From contig NZ_FNQH01000008.1 of assembly GCF_900107505.1 (NCBI RefSeq), positions 1 through 64,000 of the forward strand: a DNA stretch of 64,000 bases, written 5' to 3'. Under the pieces are notes generated by a model, which worked only from the letters and a program-made list of their open reading frames with translations, made no database searches and was not told the DNA's origin. Made by a program: the position numbers and the translations under genes. The stretch is from Trichococcus collinsii (lineage in GTDB: Bacteria > Bacillota > Bacilli > Lactobacillales > Aerococcaceae). Of this stretch, positions 15,925 to 27,327 are shown in pieces. Position 1 is the first letter of the stretch, and every line of letters starts with the position of its first letter.

Positions 15925-18687
15925 TCAGTTGTTCGCTATATAGGACACACTTCGAGCCAGATAAGCATAAGCGACATGGTTCAGCATGTCCTCATTGATC
16001 ATTTCCAGATGCTCCTGGAAATAATCAACGAAAAGATTTTTGATTTTCGGCACGATATATTTGTCCTGCGGAAACGAAACCATCCCTTTTTCAAAATGCG
16101 GAATCTGTTCCTTGCGCTTGATTTTCCGCAACATGCCGATGATATGGAAAGAAAGGCCGATCTTATCGCTCACGAACAGGGAAGGGCTCATCATTTCGTT
16201 CACTTCATCGTTGAAGCGATAAATGCTGGACAACAGCTCCTCTATTTCAGGCATATCGTAATACTTCAGGATCGTTTCTTTTATCGAACGATAGGTATAG
16301 ATTTCGTCGATGCAGTCCTGGATGCGCTGCAGTCCCGCCCGGTTCATGACCGTGTACAGCTCGAAAGTCGGATGCTCCGTTTTGATCGCAAAAGTGCTGA
16401 TGACACAGATGATCTCGTATTCCTTCGTCAATTCCTGCAAGCGTGCATAGATGCTCTCCTTGCCTACGAGATTGATTGGTACGATCGTGATTTCTTTCTC
16501 GTCGAAGGTAAGCTCCTTCCGGATGATGTCACGGATCGTTACGGCCGTCCCCTCTCCGGTCAGGCAGATCGATATGATCGCCAACGGTTTGAAATGGAAC
16601 GAATCGGTGGCTTGCGGTCGCACTTTCGACTGCTGCACCTGCTCCAATTCCTTCCTGTCCTGATAGATGGACATATAGTCATTCACTTTCAGTGTTTCAA
16701 CGTAAACCTCACGCAGACTGCAACCGATCATCGCTTTTCTGCTGGCTTCGAGGACATGCATGGTGCTCACGAGCGGAATAGACTTAGCTTTCAGAGGGAA
16801 CAGTTTCTCCAATTCCCCCGCAAAAGTCGTCAGGCTGCCCATGTCCACTAGCAGCAGGATATCATCGGTGATCTGATGATTTTTGATGTAGCGGACCAGT
16901 CTTTTGAACACTTGCTGAGGCTCTTCATCCAAGCGCGCATTGATCCCGATGGCGCCGTCATGGTTCAGCAACTGGTTCGCCGTATCGCAAAGTGCCGATG
17001 CAATCCCCGATCCATGCGCAATTACGATGACCTGCACTTTTGCCAATCTTTCGATCGCATCCATCTCATCGTGCGTCAGGAACATGATGAAATAACTCGC
17101 TTCCTCTTCCGGAATACGCACACCAAGATCCGCTTCCAAAATGGTCATGCACTCCTTCGCGACGCCGTACATCTCAGGATACTTGTCGATGATCGCTTCA
17201 TGCATGTCGTTCTTCAGCACATGATCCTGTTGGCTTCGCTTCACAAGGTTGTAGATATGGATCGCCATCATCTGGAACACCTTGTCGCTCATCACCTTGC
17301 CGGTCTTGATCGTGACGTGACGGAGGATCTTTTCCAACTCCTTGATGATGTTCTCCGGAACAAGCGCAATCAGGTTTTCTTTGTTGCAAAAAAGTTGTTC
17401 CTTTTCTCCGGTCAATTTGAAATAGGTCTTCAGATCGTGCTCCATCGCTTTTTGGATCTCTTCCGCGCTGGCTTTTTTCTGCTCCAATTCCCTATAGCGT
17501 GTGTTCATTTCCCGGTAGATGGTGCTTTCACTTGGAACGCTGACTTCCGTAACGGTAGCGTTGGCGGGCAGATATTGGATCGCCTGTCGGTTCGTCGCCT
17601 CGTATTTCGACCACATCTGACGATGTTCCGCATTGCTGAGCAGACCCGCCCGGATATAATCCGGCAGATCTTTGCTGCTGACTTTTAGATAATTCTCTTT
17701 GACCGCCAAGAAACGGGCATAGCTTTTCGCAAAGGCGATCCGGATATCCGCTTTAAATTGCCCGATATTCAATTCACATTTGTAATGCAGAAAAGCTTTC
17801 AGCGCATTCTTGCTGAAATACATCGGTACTCCCAACTGATTGACTTCCTGTTGGACGAAGGCATCGAAAAGCTGATGGCGTTCCTCAATCGACCTTTCCC
17901 TCAAGCTCGGCAGATCGATGATTATCGGCAGTCTGCGGATGAACGTCTTCAAAAGCGTATCCTTTTTTTCGGTTGTCGCTCCGATGATCAGGACATTAGC
18001 CTGGTGATCCTTTTCAGATTCTCCGAGCGGTCGGAAAACACCGCGGTCGATGTAGGTGAACAGCATCTCCTGCCCTTCGATCGGCAACCTGTGGATTTCA
18101 TCCAAAAAAAGAATGCCTCCGTTCGCCTTCTCTAGAAGCCCTGTCTTATTTATTTCTGCCCCCGTATAAGCCCCCTTTGCATGACCAAAAAGCTGGCTCA
18201 TCAACAGCTGCGGATTATGGGCATAATCGGCACAATTGAACTGGATGAAAGGGGAAGATTCCACTAGTTTCCCCGATTGGATGCCGTATTTGTGCAGCAA
18301 GTCGGCAAACAATGACTTGCCCACGCCGGTTTCCCCAAGCAACAGCATATGCATCCCGTCCCCTGGATACAGGATGGCCGCCTTACCTTGCTCGATCTGA
18401 TGGAAAAGACTGGGATTCTTCTTCAGGAAATTATCCATGTCCACGATTTTAGTCATTTCCTTCGGTGCCGCAACCTGTTGCGGCACCTTGCGTGTGCACG
18501 GGAAAAAACGCACCGGTCTGGTCTTCTCTTTATAGCAGCGTTTTTCTTTATACAGCTGATTCAGATCACGCGAAATATTGCTTCTGTCGCTTTTCAATCT
18601 ATAGGCGATTTCCTCGGCCGTTATGCCCTGCTTTTTCTCCTCGTAAAGCATGCCCAATGCCTCAAACACTTTTTCAATCCTCTGCAA
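15925..18687 (-). CDS. LevR-type sigma-54-dependent PTS regulator
   Basis: A 920-residue transcription activator controlled by PTS phosphorylation. Domains: N-terminal winged helix (1-60, AEEIAYRLKSDRSNISRDLNQL), AAA+ sigma-54 domain with Walker A GETGVGKS (118-125), GAYTGA loop (172-177) and Walker B GGILFLDE (190-197), PRD1 (about 445-550), an EIIA-Man-like domain with H558 (VIAHGSG), an EIIB-like domain with C708 (SICLTGEG), and PRD2 (about 800-915, SFHIIGMLRK). Start is TTG 18687 behind AAGGAG. It should activate the adjacent -24/-12 promoter in response to a beta-glucoside, but that operon is destroyed. No frame damage is visible here. The exact sugar is inference. Confidence 0.93.
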   Translation of the reverse strand: MQRIEKVFEALGMLYEEKKQGITAEEIAYRLKSDRSNISRDLNQLYKEKRCYKEKTRPVRFFPCTRKVPQQVAAPKEMTKIVDMDNFLKKNPSLFHQIEQGKAAILYPGDGMHMLLLGETGVGKSLFADLLHKYGIQSGKLVESSPFIQFNCADYAHNPQLLMSQLFGHAKGAYTGAEINKTGLLEKANGGILFLDEIHRLPIEGQEMLFTYIDRGVFRPLGESEKDHQANVLIIGATTEKKDTLLKTFIRRLPIIIDLPSLRERSIEERHQLFDAFVQQEVNQLGVPMYFSKNALKAFLHYKCELNIGQFKADIRIAFAKSYARFLAVKENYLKVSSKDLPDYIRAGLLSNAEHRQMWSKYEATNRQAIQYLPANATVTEVSVPSESTIYREMNTRYRELEQKKASAEEIQKAMEHDLKTYFKLTGEKEQLFCNKENLIALVPENIIKELEKILRHVTIKTGKVMSDKVFQMMAIHIYNLVKRSQQDHVLKNDMHEAIIDKYPEMYGVAKECMTILEADLGVRIPEEEASYFIMFLTHDEMDAIERLAKVQVIVIAHGSGIASALCDTANQLLNHDGAIGINARLDEEPQQVFKRLVRYIKNHQITDDILLLVDMGSLTTFAGELEKLFPLKAKSIPLVSTMHVLEASRKAMIGCSLREVYVETLKVNDYMSIYQDRKELEQVQQSKVRPQATDSFHFKPLAIISICLTGEGTAVTIRDIIRKELTFDEKEITIVPINLVGKESIYARLQELTKEYEIICVISTFAIKTEHPTFELYTVMNRAGLQRIQDCIDEIYTYRSIKETILKYYDMPEIEELLSSIYRFNDEVNEMMSPSLFVSDKIGLSFHIIGMLRKIKRKEQIPHFEKGMVSFPQDKYIVPKIKNLFVDYFQEHLEMINEDMLNHVAYAYLARSVSYIANN

Positions 18688-18702
18688 AAAACATCACTCC
18701 TT

Positions 18703-18716
18703 GGCAAACGTTTACA
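18703..18716 (-). promoter_or_regulatory. Candidate cre (CcpA) site before the regulator gene
   Basis: Minus strand TGTAAACGTTTGCC matches ten of the twelve fixed positions of TGWAANCGNTNWCA. It lies about 16 bases before the TTG start, just upstream of the ribosome site, where bound CcpA would block transcription. Confidence 0.5.
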
Positions 18717-18836
18717 TTCTAATGACAATCGTACCATACTTTGGTGACGGCGTAACAGAAAAATGAAGAGAGTAAACTACTTTTTAGACAAAAGTAACAA
18801 CAATAATCTTTCATATATTTTTTAGAAACCGTTTCT

Positions 18837-18865
18837 TTTACACTACATAAAAAAAGATGTATGAT
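18837..18865 (+). promoter_or_regulatory. Promoter of hsp20
   Basis: TTTACA (18837-18842), a 17-base spacer, TATGAT (18860-18865), about 55 bases before the hsp20 ATG. No clear CIRCE or CtsR box was found around it. Confidence 0.65.
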
Positions 18866-18920
18866 AAGGTTGTTGATAGCGCTTTATAACTGGAATTTAT
18901 TACAGAAAGGAAGTAACAAC

Positions 18921-19337
18921 ATGAGCAGATTATTTCCAGCGTATTTCAGATCCCCTCTTTTCAAAGAACCCTTTTTTGATGATCCTGATTTCTTTGAAGG
19001 TATTGAATACCCTAGTACAGACATCAAAGAATCCGACGAAAGTTACACTGTAATTGCAGATTTGCCAGGGATGACCAAAGAAAATATTGAAGTCACTTTC
19101 CAAGACAACGTTCTTACTATCGAAGCGAAACATGAAGTATCCACAGAAGAAAAAGACGACGAAAAGAAATACATTCGTCGGGAGCGTTCAAGCAAACATT
19201 ACAAACGTCAATATGTTTTAAAAAACGTCAAAAAGGAAGCTGTTTCTGCCGCTTATGAGAATGGCGTTTTAACCATCACTCTAGAAAAAGAAACAAAAGA
19301 ATCTTTACCTACTGTCCATAAAATTGAAATTCAATAA
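18921..19337 (+). CDS. Small heat-shock protein, Hsp20 family
   Basis: ATP-independent holdase of the alpha-crystallin family, 138 residues. Layout: a short N-terminal arm rich in Phe and Pro (RLFPAYFRSPLFKEPFFDDP), alpha-crystallin domain from about residue 38 (IKESDESYTVIADLPGMTKENIEV), and the conserved AYENGVLTITL strand near the end, then IEIQ. The C-terminal I-x-I motif is IEI. The frame extends back to 18861, but the ATG at 18921 has AAAGGAAG upstream and matches the family start. It is more AT-rich than the neighbouring regulator. Single-gene unit. Confidence 0.93.
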   Translation: MSRLFPAYFRSPLFKEPFFDDPDFFEGIEYPSTDIKESDESYTVIADLPGMTKENIEVTFQDNVLTIEAKHEVSTEEKDDEKKYIRRERSSKHYKRQYVLKNVKKEAVSAAYENGVLTITLEKETKESLPTVHKIEIQ

Positions 19338-19408
19338 CTCATGTATGTGAAAAACCTCATTACTTGCGTTTATTTTTAACGTGTATTTATCCATTCTGAG
19401 TGGTAAAT

Positions 19409-19469
19409 AAAAAAAAGAGCCTTGGAACACATCAGGAATCGCGCTCCATCAACGTTTCTAAGGCTTCTA
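19409..19469 (-). terminator. Terminator downstream of tRNA-Lys
   Basis: Minus strand: AAGCCTTAGAAAC and GTTCCAAGGCTC pair across a long loop, followed by eight or more T residues. It follows the tRNA by about 15 bases and also faces hsp20 from the other side. Confidence 0.7.
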
Positions 19470-19482
19470 AATTATTCTAGTA

Positions 19483-19555
<73 letters not shown>

Positions 19556-19623
19556 CTATCACGTGCTGAACACGTAACAAATGTTATTTTACTCTTCTTT
19601 TCAATAAAATGCAATAACTTCAC

Positions 19624-19673
19624 GAAAAAAAGAGTCCACTTCCGGATAGTATCTCCGGATGCGGGCTCTTTTT
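19624..19673 (-). terminator. Terminator of purA
   Basis: Minus strand: AAAGAG and TCCGG blocks on one arm match CCGGA and CTCTTT on the other, followed by a T-run. It lies about 17 bases after the purA stop. Confidence 0.8.
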
Positions 19674-19689
19674 GGTATTCATTAAGGTC

Positions 19690-20988
<1,299 letters not shown>

Positions 20989-21078
20989 TTACTCCACCTC
21001 ATCTTATTTATTCATAACACTATGCTAGTTTACCAATATTACCTATGTCTTTCAATAAAGAATCAAATAAAAGCGCTC

Positions 21079-21091
21079 ATTTCTGAACAAT
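21079..21091 (-). promoter_or_regulatory. Possible PurBox upstream of purA
   Basis: Minus strand ATTGTTCAGAAAT differs by one base from the inverted PurBox AWWGTTCGGWWWT. The partner box expected 19 bases further upstream is poor (it would fall in the end of dnaB), so this site is much weaker evidence than those before purE and purC. Confidence 0.3.
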
Positions 21092-21104
21092 TTGTCCAAT
21101 ATGA

Positions 21105-22472
21105 TTAGCTAATTTCCGGCATATAACTCATCGACGAAAACTTATTGAATTCCTTTTTGAACAGGAGCTTTACGGTTCCACGCGCTCCGCTCCGGTTTTT
21201 TTCGATAATGACCTCTACGACATTGTTCTCCTGCTCATCCCGTTCCGAATCATCGCCGCCTTCACGTTCATAATAATCGTCGCGGTACAGGAACGCAACG
21301 ATATCGGCATCTTGCTCGATCGATCCCGATTCACGGATATCACTCAATACGGGACGTTTGTCTTGCCTCTGCTCCACGCCACGGGACAATTGTGAAAGGG
21401 CGATTACCGGTACTTTCAGTTCTTTCGCCAATTTCTTCAGTTGACGCGAAATGTCGGAAACTTCCTGTTGGCGGCTTTCGCGGTTATTTCCTTCAATCAG
21501 CTGCAGATAGTCGATCACGATGAGACCCAGTTTCCCCTGTTCCTGCAGCAAACGACGGCTTTTTGCTCGGATTTCCGCAATCCTGATACCCGGAGTATCA
21601 TCTATGAAGATTTTTGACTGGCCCAAAGTCCCCATCGCCATGATCAAGTTGGACCACTCATCTTCAGAAAGCTGCCCTGTCCGCAAGTGACCGGCATCGA
21701 TGTTCCCTTCCGCACACAGCATCCGGTTGACCAATGACTCCGCCCCCATCTCCAAGCTGAAGATGGCGACTACCTGATCCGCTTTGGTTGCGACGTTCTG
21801 CGCGATGTTCAGCGCAAAAGCGGTCTTACCTACGGCCGGACGCGCTGCCAGAATGATTAGCTCTTCTTTCTGGAGGCCTGCCGTCATTTTGTCCAAGGCG
21901 ATGTAGCCTGTTGGCACCCCAGTCACATCATCGCTTCGTTGCGCTAACGATTCGATATTCTGCAACGATGCTGAAACGACATCCGAAATGCGGATGAAGC
22001 CGGATCGGTTTCTCCGTTCGGATACCTTAAGGATGTTCTGTTCGGCGCTGTCCAGCATGACGGCGAGCTCATCACCCTCTTCATAGCCTTTGCGGACGAT
22101 TTCTGTAGCTGAGCGGATCAGGTTGCGCAAGATCGATTTCTCTTCCACTATCTTGGCGTAATATTCCACGTTGGCTGAAGTCGGTACCGCAACTGCTAAT
22201 TCGGCCAAGTATTCCATGCCACCAGCATTTTCAAGCTGATTCTTCGTATCCAACTCATTCGAGATGGTGACGACGTCAATCGCTTCATTCCGATTGTTCA
22301 ATTGCAAAATCGCATCAAAAATAATCTGATGATTTTTTCTGTAAAAATCAGATGATTCAAGGTATTCTAAAACATTCACAACCGTTTCAGGATCCAAAAA
22401 AATGGAACCCAGAACGGATTGCTCTGCTTCTATACTATGAGGGGGTATGCGATCTTGAAGTGTATCTTCCAT
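21105..22472 (-). CDS. dnaB: Replicative DNA helicase
   Basis: Hexameric 5'-3' helicase of the replication fork (called DnaC in Bacillus subtilis), 455 residues. N-terminal helical domain (PPHSIEAEQSVLGSIFLD), hinge, then the RecA-like motor with Walker A ARPAVGKTAFAL, Walker B LIVIDYLQL, and motif ALSQLSRGVEQRQDKRPVLSD. The gene follows rplI and gdpP in the order usual for Firmicutes. The C-terminal end (FKKEFNKF) is typical. ATG start; a 267-base gap with an rplI terminator separates it from rplI. Confidence 0.98.
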   Translation of the reverse strand: MEDTLQDRIPPHSIEAEQSVLGSIFLDPETVVNVLEYLESSDFYRKNHQIIFDAILQLNNRNEAIDVVTISNELDTKNQLENAGGMEYLAELAVAVPTSANVEYYAKIVEEKSILRNLIRSATEIVRKGYEEGDELAVMLDSAEQNILKVSERRNRSGFIRISDVVSASLQNIESLAQRSDDVTGVPTGYIALDKMTAGLQKEELIILAARPAVGKTAFALNIAQNVATKADQVVAIFSLEMGAESLVNRMLCAEGNIDAGHLRTGQLSEDEWSNLIMAMGTLGQSKIFIDDTPGIRIAEIRAKSRRLLQEQGKLGLIVIDYLQLIEGNNRESRQQEVSDISRQLKKLAKELKVPVIALSQLSRGVEQRQDKRPVLSDIRESGSIEQDADIVAFLYRDDYYEREGGDDSERDEQENNVVEVIIEKNRSGARGTVKLLFKKEFNKFSSMSYMPEIS

Positions 22473-22687
22473 TTTATATTTTCATCCTTTAGGTTTAATT
22501 CATTCAGACAAGTAAATCATTATGGCTTCCTCATCTTTTGCTTCCTTATTGTATCCTAAATCAGCCATATTTACAATTCAGTTTACAGAACATTTGTTCC
22601 CTTTTTATCAAAAATTCTGCCGGGACTGTCCGCCTTAGTTTCTTCTATATTATAGGGGCTGCTGCCTCAGTGATCCTCATAAACAAA

Positions 22688-22722
22688 CGAAAAGACAGAG
22701 ATTGCTATCTCTGCCTTTCATT
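22688..22722 (-). terminator. Terminator after rplI
   Basis: Minus strand GGCAGAGAT-AGCA-ATCTCTGTC followed by TTTTCG, 17 bases after the rplI stop. Confidence 0.75.
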
Positions 22723-22739
22723 TTATATTTGGAAAATTA

Positions 22740-23189
22740 TTACCCTTCGGTCACTTGCACTGTCAACATTGCTATCACTTCCGGATGAATTTTAACGGGC
22801 ATTTTTGTGAAACCCAACGCGCGGATGGGATTTTCTAATTCAATTTTTCGTTTATCCAATTTAATATTATGTTGCTTTTGCAAGGCTTCAGCAATCTGTT
22901 TCGTTGTAATGGAACCAAACAAACGACCATCTTCACCAATTTTTGCCGACAATTTGATGATTGACTCATCTTTTTCCAGCAGTGCCTTCAATTCTTGCGC
23001 AGCTGCCAACTCTTCAGCCTGCTTCTTCTCTTCCGCTTTCTTTTGGCCTTTCAATGCGGAAATAGTGGCGGCATTCGCTTCATCAGCCTTACGGTTTTTG
23101 ATTAGGAAAGTAGCATAGCCATCCGCTATGTCCTTGACTTCCCCTTTTTTTCCTTTGCCTTTAACATCCTCTAAAAAAACAACTTTCAT
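22740..23189 (-). CDS. rplI: 50S ribosomal protein bL9
   Basis: Binds 23S rRNA at the base of the L1 stalk. The 149-residue protein starts [19 protein letters not shown], continues with GYATFLI, has the long connecting helix rich in Lys/Glu/Ala (about residues 40-75) and the C-terminal domain with GRLFGSIT. It starts three bases after the gdpP stop, so the pair is co-transcribed, as in many Firmicutes. Confidence 0.98.
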   Translation of the reverse strand: MKVVFLEDVKGKGKKGEVKDIADGYATFLIKNRKADEANAATISALKGQKKAEEKKQAEELAAAQELKALLEKDESIIKLSAKIGEDGRLFGSITTKQIAEALQKQHNIKLDKRKIELENPIRALGFTKMPVKIHPEVIAMLTVQVTEG

Positions 23190-23192
23190 TTA

Positions 23193-25211
23193 TTATTCCC
23201 CTTCCTTGATTTTTTCTGGATTTATAACTGCTTTCAGTTTCTCAACTACTTCATGCACTGTCGTATTCTCAATCTGAGTAGCTGCATTGGATAAATGTCC
23301 GCCGCCGCCTAATTTTTCCATGACTGTCTGCACATTGTATTGCCCCAGACTTCTAGCACTGATGCCCACTCTGCCGTCCTGGCGTTTTGTGACGACAAAT
23401 GAAGCATCTACCGCTTCCATCGACAACATCGTGTCGGCTGTTTGAGCAGCAACGACCGTGTCGTATATTTTTTCATCTTCTCCATGTACAATCGCCAGGT
23501 TACCATCCACAAATTCCATAGTTTGCAATAAATGACTGCGCAACAGATAAGTATCCAAGTCCTCTTTGAGTGATTTCTGGATCAAAACGGTATCAGCTCC
23601 ATTCGACTGCAGATAACTGGCAGCATCAAAAGTCCTTGATCCAGTTCTCAAACTGAAGTTGCGGGTATCGACTATAATCCCTGCCAACATAGCAGTTGCT
23701 TCTATCTTATTGATGGCATCCATCTCATTGGATTGATATTCAAACAATTCAGCAATCAATTCTGACGTGGAGGACGCATAAGGTTCCATATAAACCAAAA
23801 CAGAATCTTTCGGAAACTCTTGTCCGCGTCTATGATGGTCCAAAACGACGATTTTTTTGGACAGATTCAACAACCCCGGTGCCGGCGTCATGGATGGTCG
23901 ATGGACATCAACCATCACGATCAGGGTCTGTGGCGTCACTAATGCCATTGCTTGCTCAGGTGAAATGATCCGCTTTGCAATCAAAGGATCTTTGTCTATT
24001 TCTTGCATAATACGATTCACATCATTGGAAAATTGTTGTGGATCCAATACTATCCAGGCTTCCCGATTATTCATCTGAGAAATACGTCGGATTCCTAAGC
24101 AGGAACCGATGACATCCATATCCGGATAACTATGCCCCATGATGATCACCTTATCGGCATGGACAATCAGCTCTTCCAAAGCCTGGCTAATCATTCTAGC
24201 ACGGATACGGGTCCGTTTTTCCATTGGGTTAGTTTTGCCTCCATAGAAACGGGCATCTTCATTTTCGGCTCTCACAACAACCTGATCGCCACCTCTTGCT
24301 AAGGCTAAATCAATATTCGACTGTGCCATTTTGGCGACTTCTTTAAAATTGGTTTGCTCAAAAGTTTTTTCATATGAGAAACCCATGCTCAATGTCAACG
24401 GAAAATTTTGCTTGTAGGTTCTTTCTCTTATTTGATTTATGATATCAAAATTGTTTTCTTCGATTTTCTTTAAAGCTCGCATATTGGTCAATGCTATAAA
24501 GCGGTCATCATCCACTCGTTTCAAAAAGACATTATTCATGTTTGCCCAATTTGTGAGTTGATTCGTCAGATAGTTGTTTACATTCGATCGCTTACGATCA
24601 TTCATGGATTGAACAGCCTCGTCGTAATTGTCGACAATGATATTCCCAAAAACAAATTTTTCATCTTTGTACTTCTCTTCAATTTTGGCATATTCTGTTA
24701 TGTCCATCAAATAAATGACGCCAATATCCTCTTGAATGATCATATCAAAATAATGATCTCCCCATTTCACACGGCGTATCACATAGTCCTGCGATTCTTT
24801 AAAAAGCTGATATAATTCTTCATCAACCACATTCAGCTTTCTGCCCAGTATATCTTTCTTGCCAAAGTACTTTATTAAATATGGGTTCATCCATTGGATT
24901 TCTTCTTGCTTATTATATAGAAGTATCCCAATAGGCATTTTAATCAAAGCTTCTTGTTCACCTTTTTTGATTCGATAAGATAAGTCAGATATGTATTGAT
25001 TTGTCTCATCAATCAAATACTCCGAAGAATAACTGATGAATCCAACAATCCCAACGCATAAGAGCGTAATTCCAATTCCGATTTTCCAATCTGCAATGAA
25101 AGTCAACACAACGATCACCAGCAATAAGAATACGATAATCAGGAAAGGAACCTTAATCTTGTCAGCCTTTATGAAGTGAGGAAGATTCTTTAACTTTTCC
25201 TTTATTTTCAT
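23193..25211 (-). CDS. gdpP: Cyclic-di-AMP phosphodiesterase GdpP
   Basis: Membrane enzyme that hydrolyses c-di-AMP and so affects osmotic balance, cell-wall stress and beta-lactam tolerance. Layout of the 672-residue protein: two transmembrane helices (about 20-65), degenerate PAS domain (to about 150), degenerate GGDEF domain (about 160-305, ending in RGGDQVVVR), DHH domain with GHSYPDMDVIGS, VDVHRPSM and VLDHHRRG, and a DHHA1 domain with the GGGGHLSNAA motif. I chose ATG 25211 behind AAAGGAG. The frame is open to 25259, but that extension is unlike the family. Intact catalytic motifs. Confidence 0.96.
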   Translation of the reverse strand: MKIKEKLKNLPHFIKADKIKVPFLIIVFLLLVIVVLTFIADWKIGIGITLLCVGIVGFISYSSEYLIDETNQYISDLSYRIKKGEQEALIKMPIGILLYNKQEEIQWMNPYLIKYFGKKDILGRKLNVVDEELYQLFKESQDYVIRRVKWGDHYFDMIIQEDIGVIYLMDITEYAKIEEKYKDEKFVFGNIIVDNYDEAVQSMNDRKRSNVNNYLTNQLTNWANMNNVFLKRVDDDRFIALTNMRALKKIEENNFDIINQIRERTYKQNFPLTLSMGFSYEKTFEQTNFKEVAKMAQSNIDLALARGGDQVVVRAENEDARFYGGKTNPMEKRTRIRARMISQALEELIVHADKVIIMGHSYPDMDVIGSCLGIRRISQMNNREAWIVLDPQQFSNDVNRIMQEIDKDPLIAKRIISPEQAMALVTPQTLIVMVDVHRPSMTPAPGLLNLSKKIVVLDHHRRGQEFPKDSVLVYMEPYASSTSELIAELFEYQSNEMDAINKIEATAMLAGIIVDTRNFSLRTGSRTFDAASYLQSNGADTVLIQKSLKEDLDTYLLRSHLLQTMEFVDGNLAIVHGEDEKIYDTVVAAQTADTMLSMEAVDASFVVTKRQDGRVGISARSLGQYNVQTVMEKLGGGGHLSNAATQIENTTVHEVVEKLKAVINPEKIKEGE

Positions 25212-25326
25212 GATAGCTCCTTTACTGAACCTACATTTTGCACTTGTACATTTTAACATATCCAGATAATAATAGCTATAATGCCCTTTCTGACGGCATT
25301 AGTTGACATATCCACGGCAAATTGAA

Positions 25327-25342
25327 TGTTTCACGTGAAACA
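25327..25342. promoter_or_regulatory. parS site (consensus)
   Basis: TGTTTCACGTGAAACA, identical to the consensus ParB (Spo0J) loading site of Bacillus-type bacteria. About 13 kb from oriC. Confidence 0.9.
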
Positions 25343-25689
25343 TTTTTCTGGATAATGTCCGTATTCTGAAAGACAGATTTTCTAATCGAGGAAGATTATT
25401 TTTATATTTTCGGCATTGAGGAGTATAATTTCCACGATAATATTACGAGCTATGGGAGAACCAAACTTTTCTCTTGTCCAGCTTTCTTTACGCCCTCAAC
25501 TAGATTGGATTATAGTGCTGCATTTTAGGGGATATTGTTTCAAACCATAACTACATTTTGAATGGATAATTATCGGCGAGCGATTTATACTCTGTGAGAA
25601 TCTATCTCTCAAAATAGTTACCATTTTGATCGTAATGTAATTATTATTATAGTTTTCATTTGGTTGCTTTCCTTCTACTATCCTTCAAT

Positions 25690-25705
25690 AGTTCCACGTG
25701 GAACA
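25690..25705. promoter_or_regulatory. parS-like site
   Basis: AGTTCCACGTGGAACA, a palindromic variant with one outer-base mismatch, 49 bases from the next copy. Confidence 0.75.
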
Positions 25706-25754
25706 TTTATTGATTACCCCTTTCAAATTTTGTGTGCGTTTATTTCTTAACCGA

Positions 25755-25770
25755 TGTTCCACGTGGAACT
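25755..25770. promoter_or_regulatory. parS-like site
   Basis: TGTTCCACGTGGAACT, the same core as at 25690 with one outer-base mismatch. The pair of sites is unusually close. Confidence 0.75.
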
Positions 25771-25961
25771 TTTATATTCGTTCATCTTTTTTTATATTTG
25801 ACCCCTTCTATTACTATTTCACTAATAATTTGAATAATCTAGCGATACGTTATTCTCCTATTTTTTCATACAATCTATAGAATCCATTTTCTTACTTGAA
25901 AATGGATTTTCACCATGTCTCTCTTTTCTCAGTTTCCTTTCCCTGTAGCAGCTCCTTTCCT

Positions 25962-26471
25962 TGTGGATAACTAAATCCACCTCCAACCTTTTTAGTTATC
26001 CACATTTCCCATCGCAAGCCTGTGCATAACTAAACCAAATAGTACGTTATTTCCTTGCTGGAATAGGATTTCTGTTGTAAAATGAATTTGTTGATAACTA
26101 TTTATCGGGATACTGTTTACGACACCTTTGGTGTTTTAAAACGCTTGTGGATATCCTGTGCATAAATATAGAGGCTTGCGCTAATTCTCATATATTTATC
26201 TGAACAATTGTTTGGTTAGTGTGTTTATGAAATGACATCCTTTATTTTGGATGAATTTACTGCTATTTTAATGAAAATTGCTGAATCTTTAAAAAGGCAT
26301 CCTTATATCCAGCATTTAGTCATTCCTGCTCGTCTACAAATGCAAACAGCAGCCAGTTGAATTTAGTGCGATTTTACTGTGGATAAAGTTCAAGAAATAG
26401 TTTTCCACATCCTGTTTTTGAAATGTTCAATAAGTCCCGGCGGAATCATCGCCATATCCTTATGTGGATAA
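25962..26471. other. Cluster of DnaA boxes in the rpsR-gdpP desert
   Basis: Exact boxes (TTATCCACA or its complement) at 25962, 25996, 26378 and 26463. One-mismatch boxes at 26021, 26089, 26146, 26157 and 26401. Nine boxes in 510 bp, about 11 kb from the dnaA-linked origin. Could be an auxiliary origin part, a DnaA-titrating site, or a remnant of one. Confidence 0.7.
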
Positions 26472-27285
26472 CTGAAAATAAATATAACCAGCCTGTGTAC
26501 AACCTACGGGTCGTTTCCGGTAGTTCAACTGCTTCGGTGAAACCAACTCATTGATATAGTATGCAAAAGAGCGTATTTTGCTCTTCCAGAACTTGATTTA
26601 AATTTTGATGCATCGCAAATCGCTCTATAAAAAGTGCAAATTACTCAACTCATAGAAAAACTATCCTTGACTTGAGTAGGTTCTATTATTCTGAATCAAT
26701 CATTGCTTGCATATTTCATGAATAACTTTAGATGATCCATCCTCTCAATTCAGCTGAACCTTAGGAATATCCGGCCTGAACGGGAATCTTCAACTGTGAA
26801 GCTGACATGTTTCAAATAGTGGTGATTTGTTTTTTATCTTTAGTCATGATATCTGGCTATTACTATAGATTTACGTGTGTATTTTTTTTCGAGCCTAGAC
26901 CTAACCATCGGCATCGGCAATTTTTTTCGTATTGATGGTCGCTGCTTTATTTTGATATCTTCTGACGCTACGCTAAGTCCTCAGATTCTCTGCAATATAA
27001 TTGAAAGAATCTGATTTGGTGGCATATTCCTGTCTGTTATATAGCGCTTAAGATGAAAGGGAAGATTGGGATGGGAGGTCTGTCGCTGCTTTATAATGTC
27101 TGAGCCAGCGTATCTGCATCTGATTTTAAGTTTCTGTGAAGCGGGTTTATGAAATCCCCCCTGAATGCCGATTCACTATTTTTCTCACTGATTCATTTTT
27201 ACTAATTTTCCCAGTCACCAAGCCCCCTCATCGTAATTATTTATATACATCAATCAGAACTATTCAAAGTAGAACCTATTGCTGT

Positions 27286-27327
27286 GAGCAAATAAATGCA
27301 TTTGGTTGTGTTATGCATTTATTGCTC
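27286..27327. repeat. Inverted repeat, 15-16-base arms
   Basis: GAGCAAATAAATGCAT (27286-27301) and ATGCATTTATTGCTC (27313-27327) pair with a single bulged A. No T-run follows, so it is not a standard terminator. Function unknown. Confidence 0.6.

Noticed and set aside
18882-18895. cre-like TGATAGCGCTTTAT before hsp20
   Set aside because: Three mismatches at fixed positions, below what I would accept.
25698-25880. 60-codon frame starting at a parS site
   Set aside because: Low-complexity AT-rich translation, no start signal.
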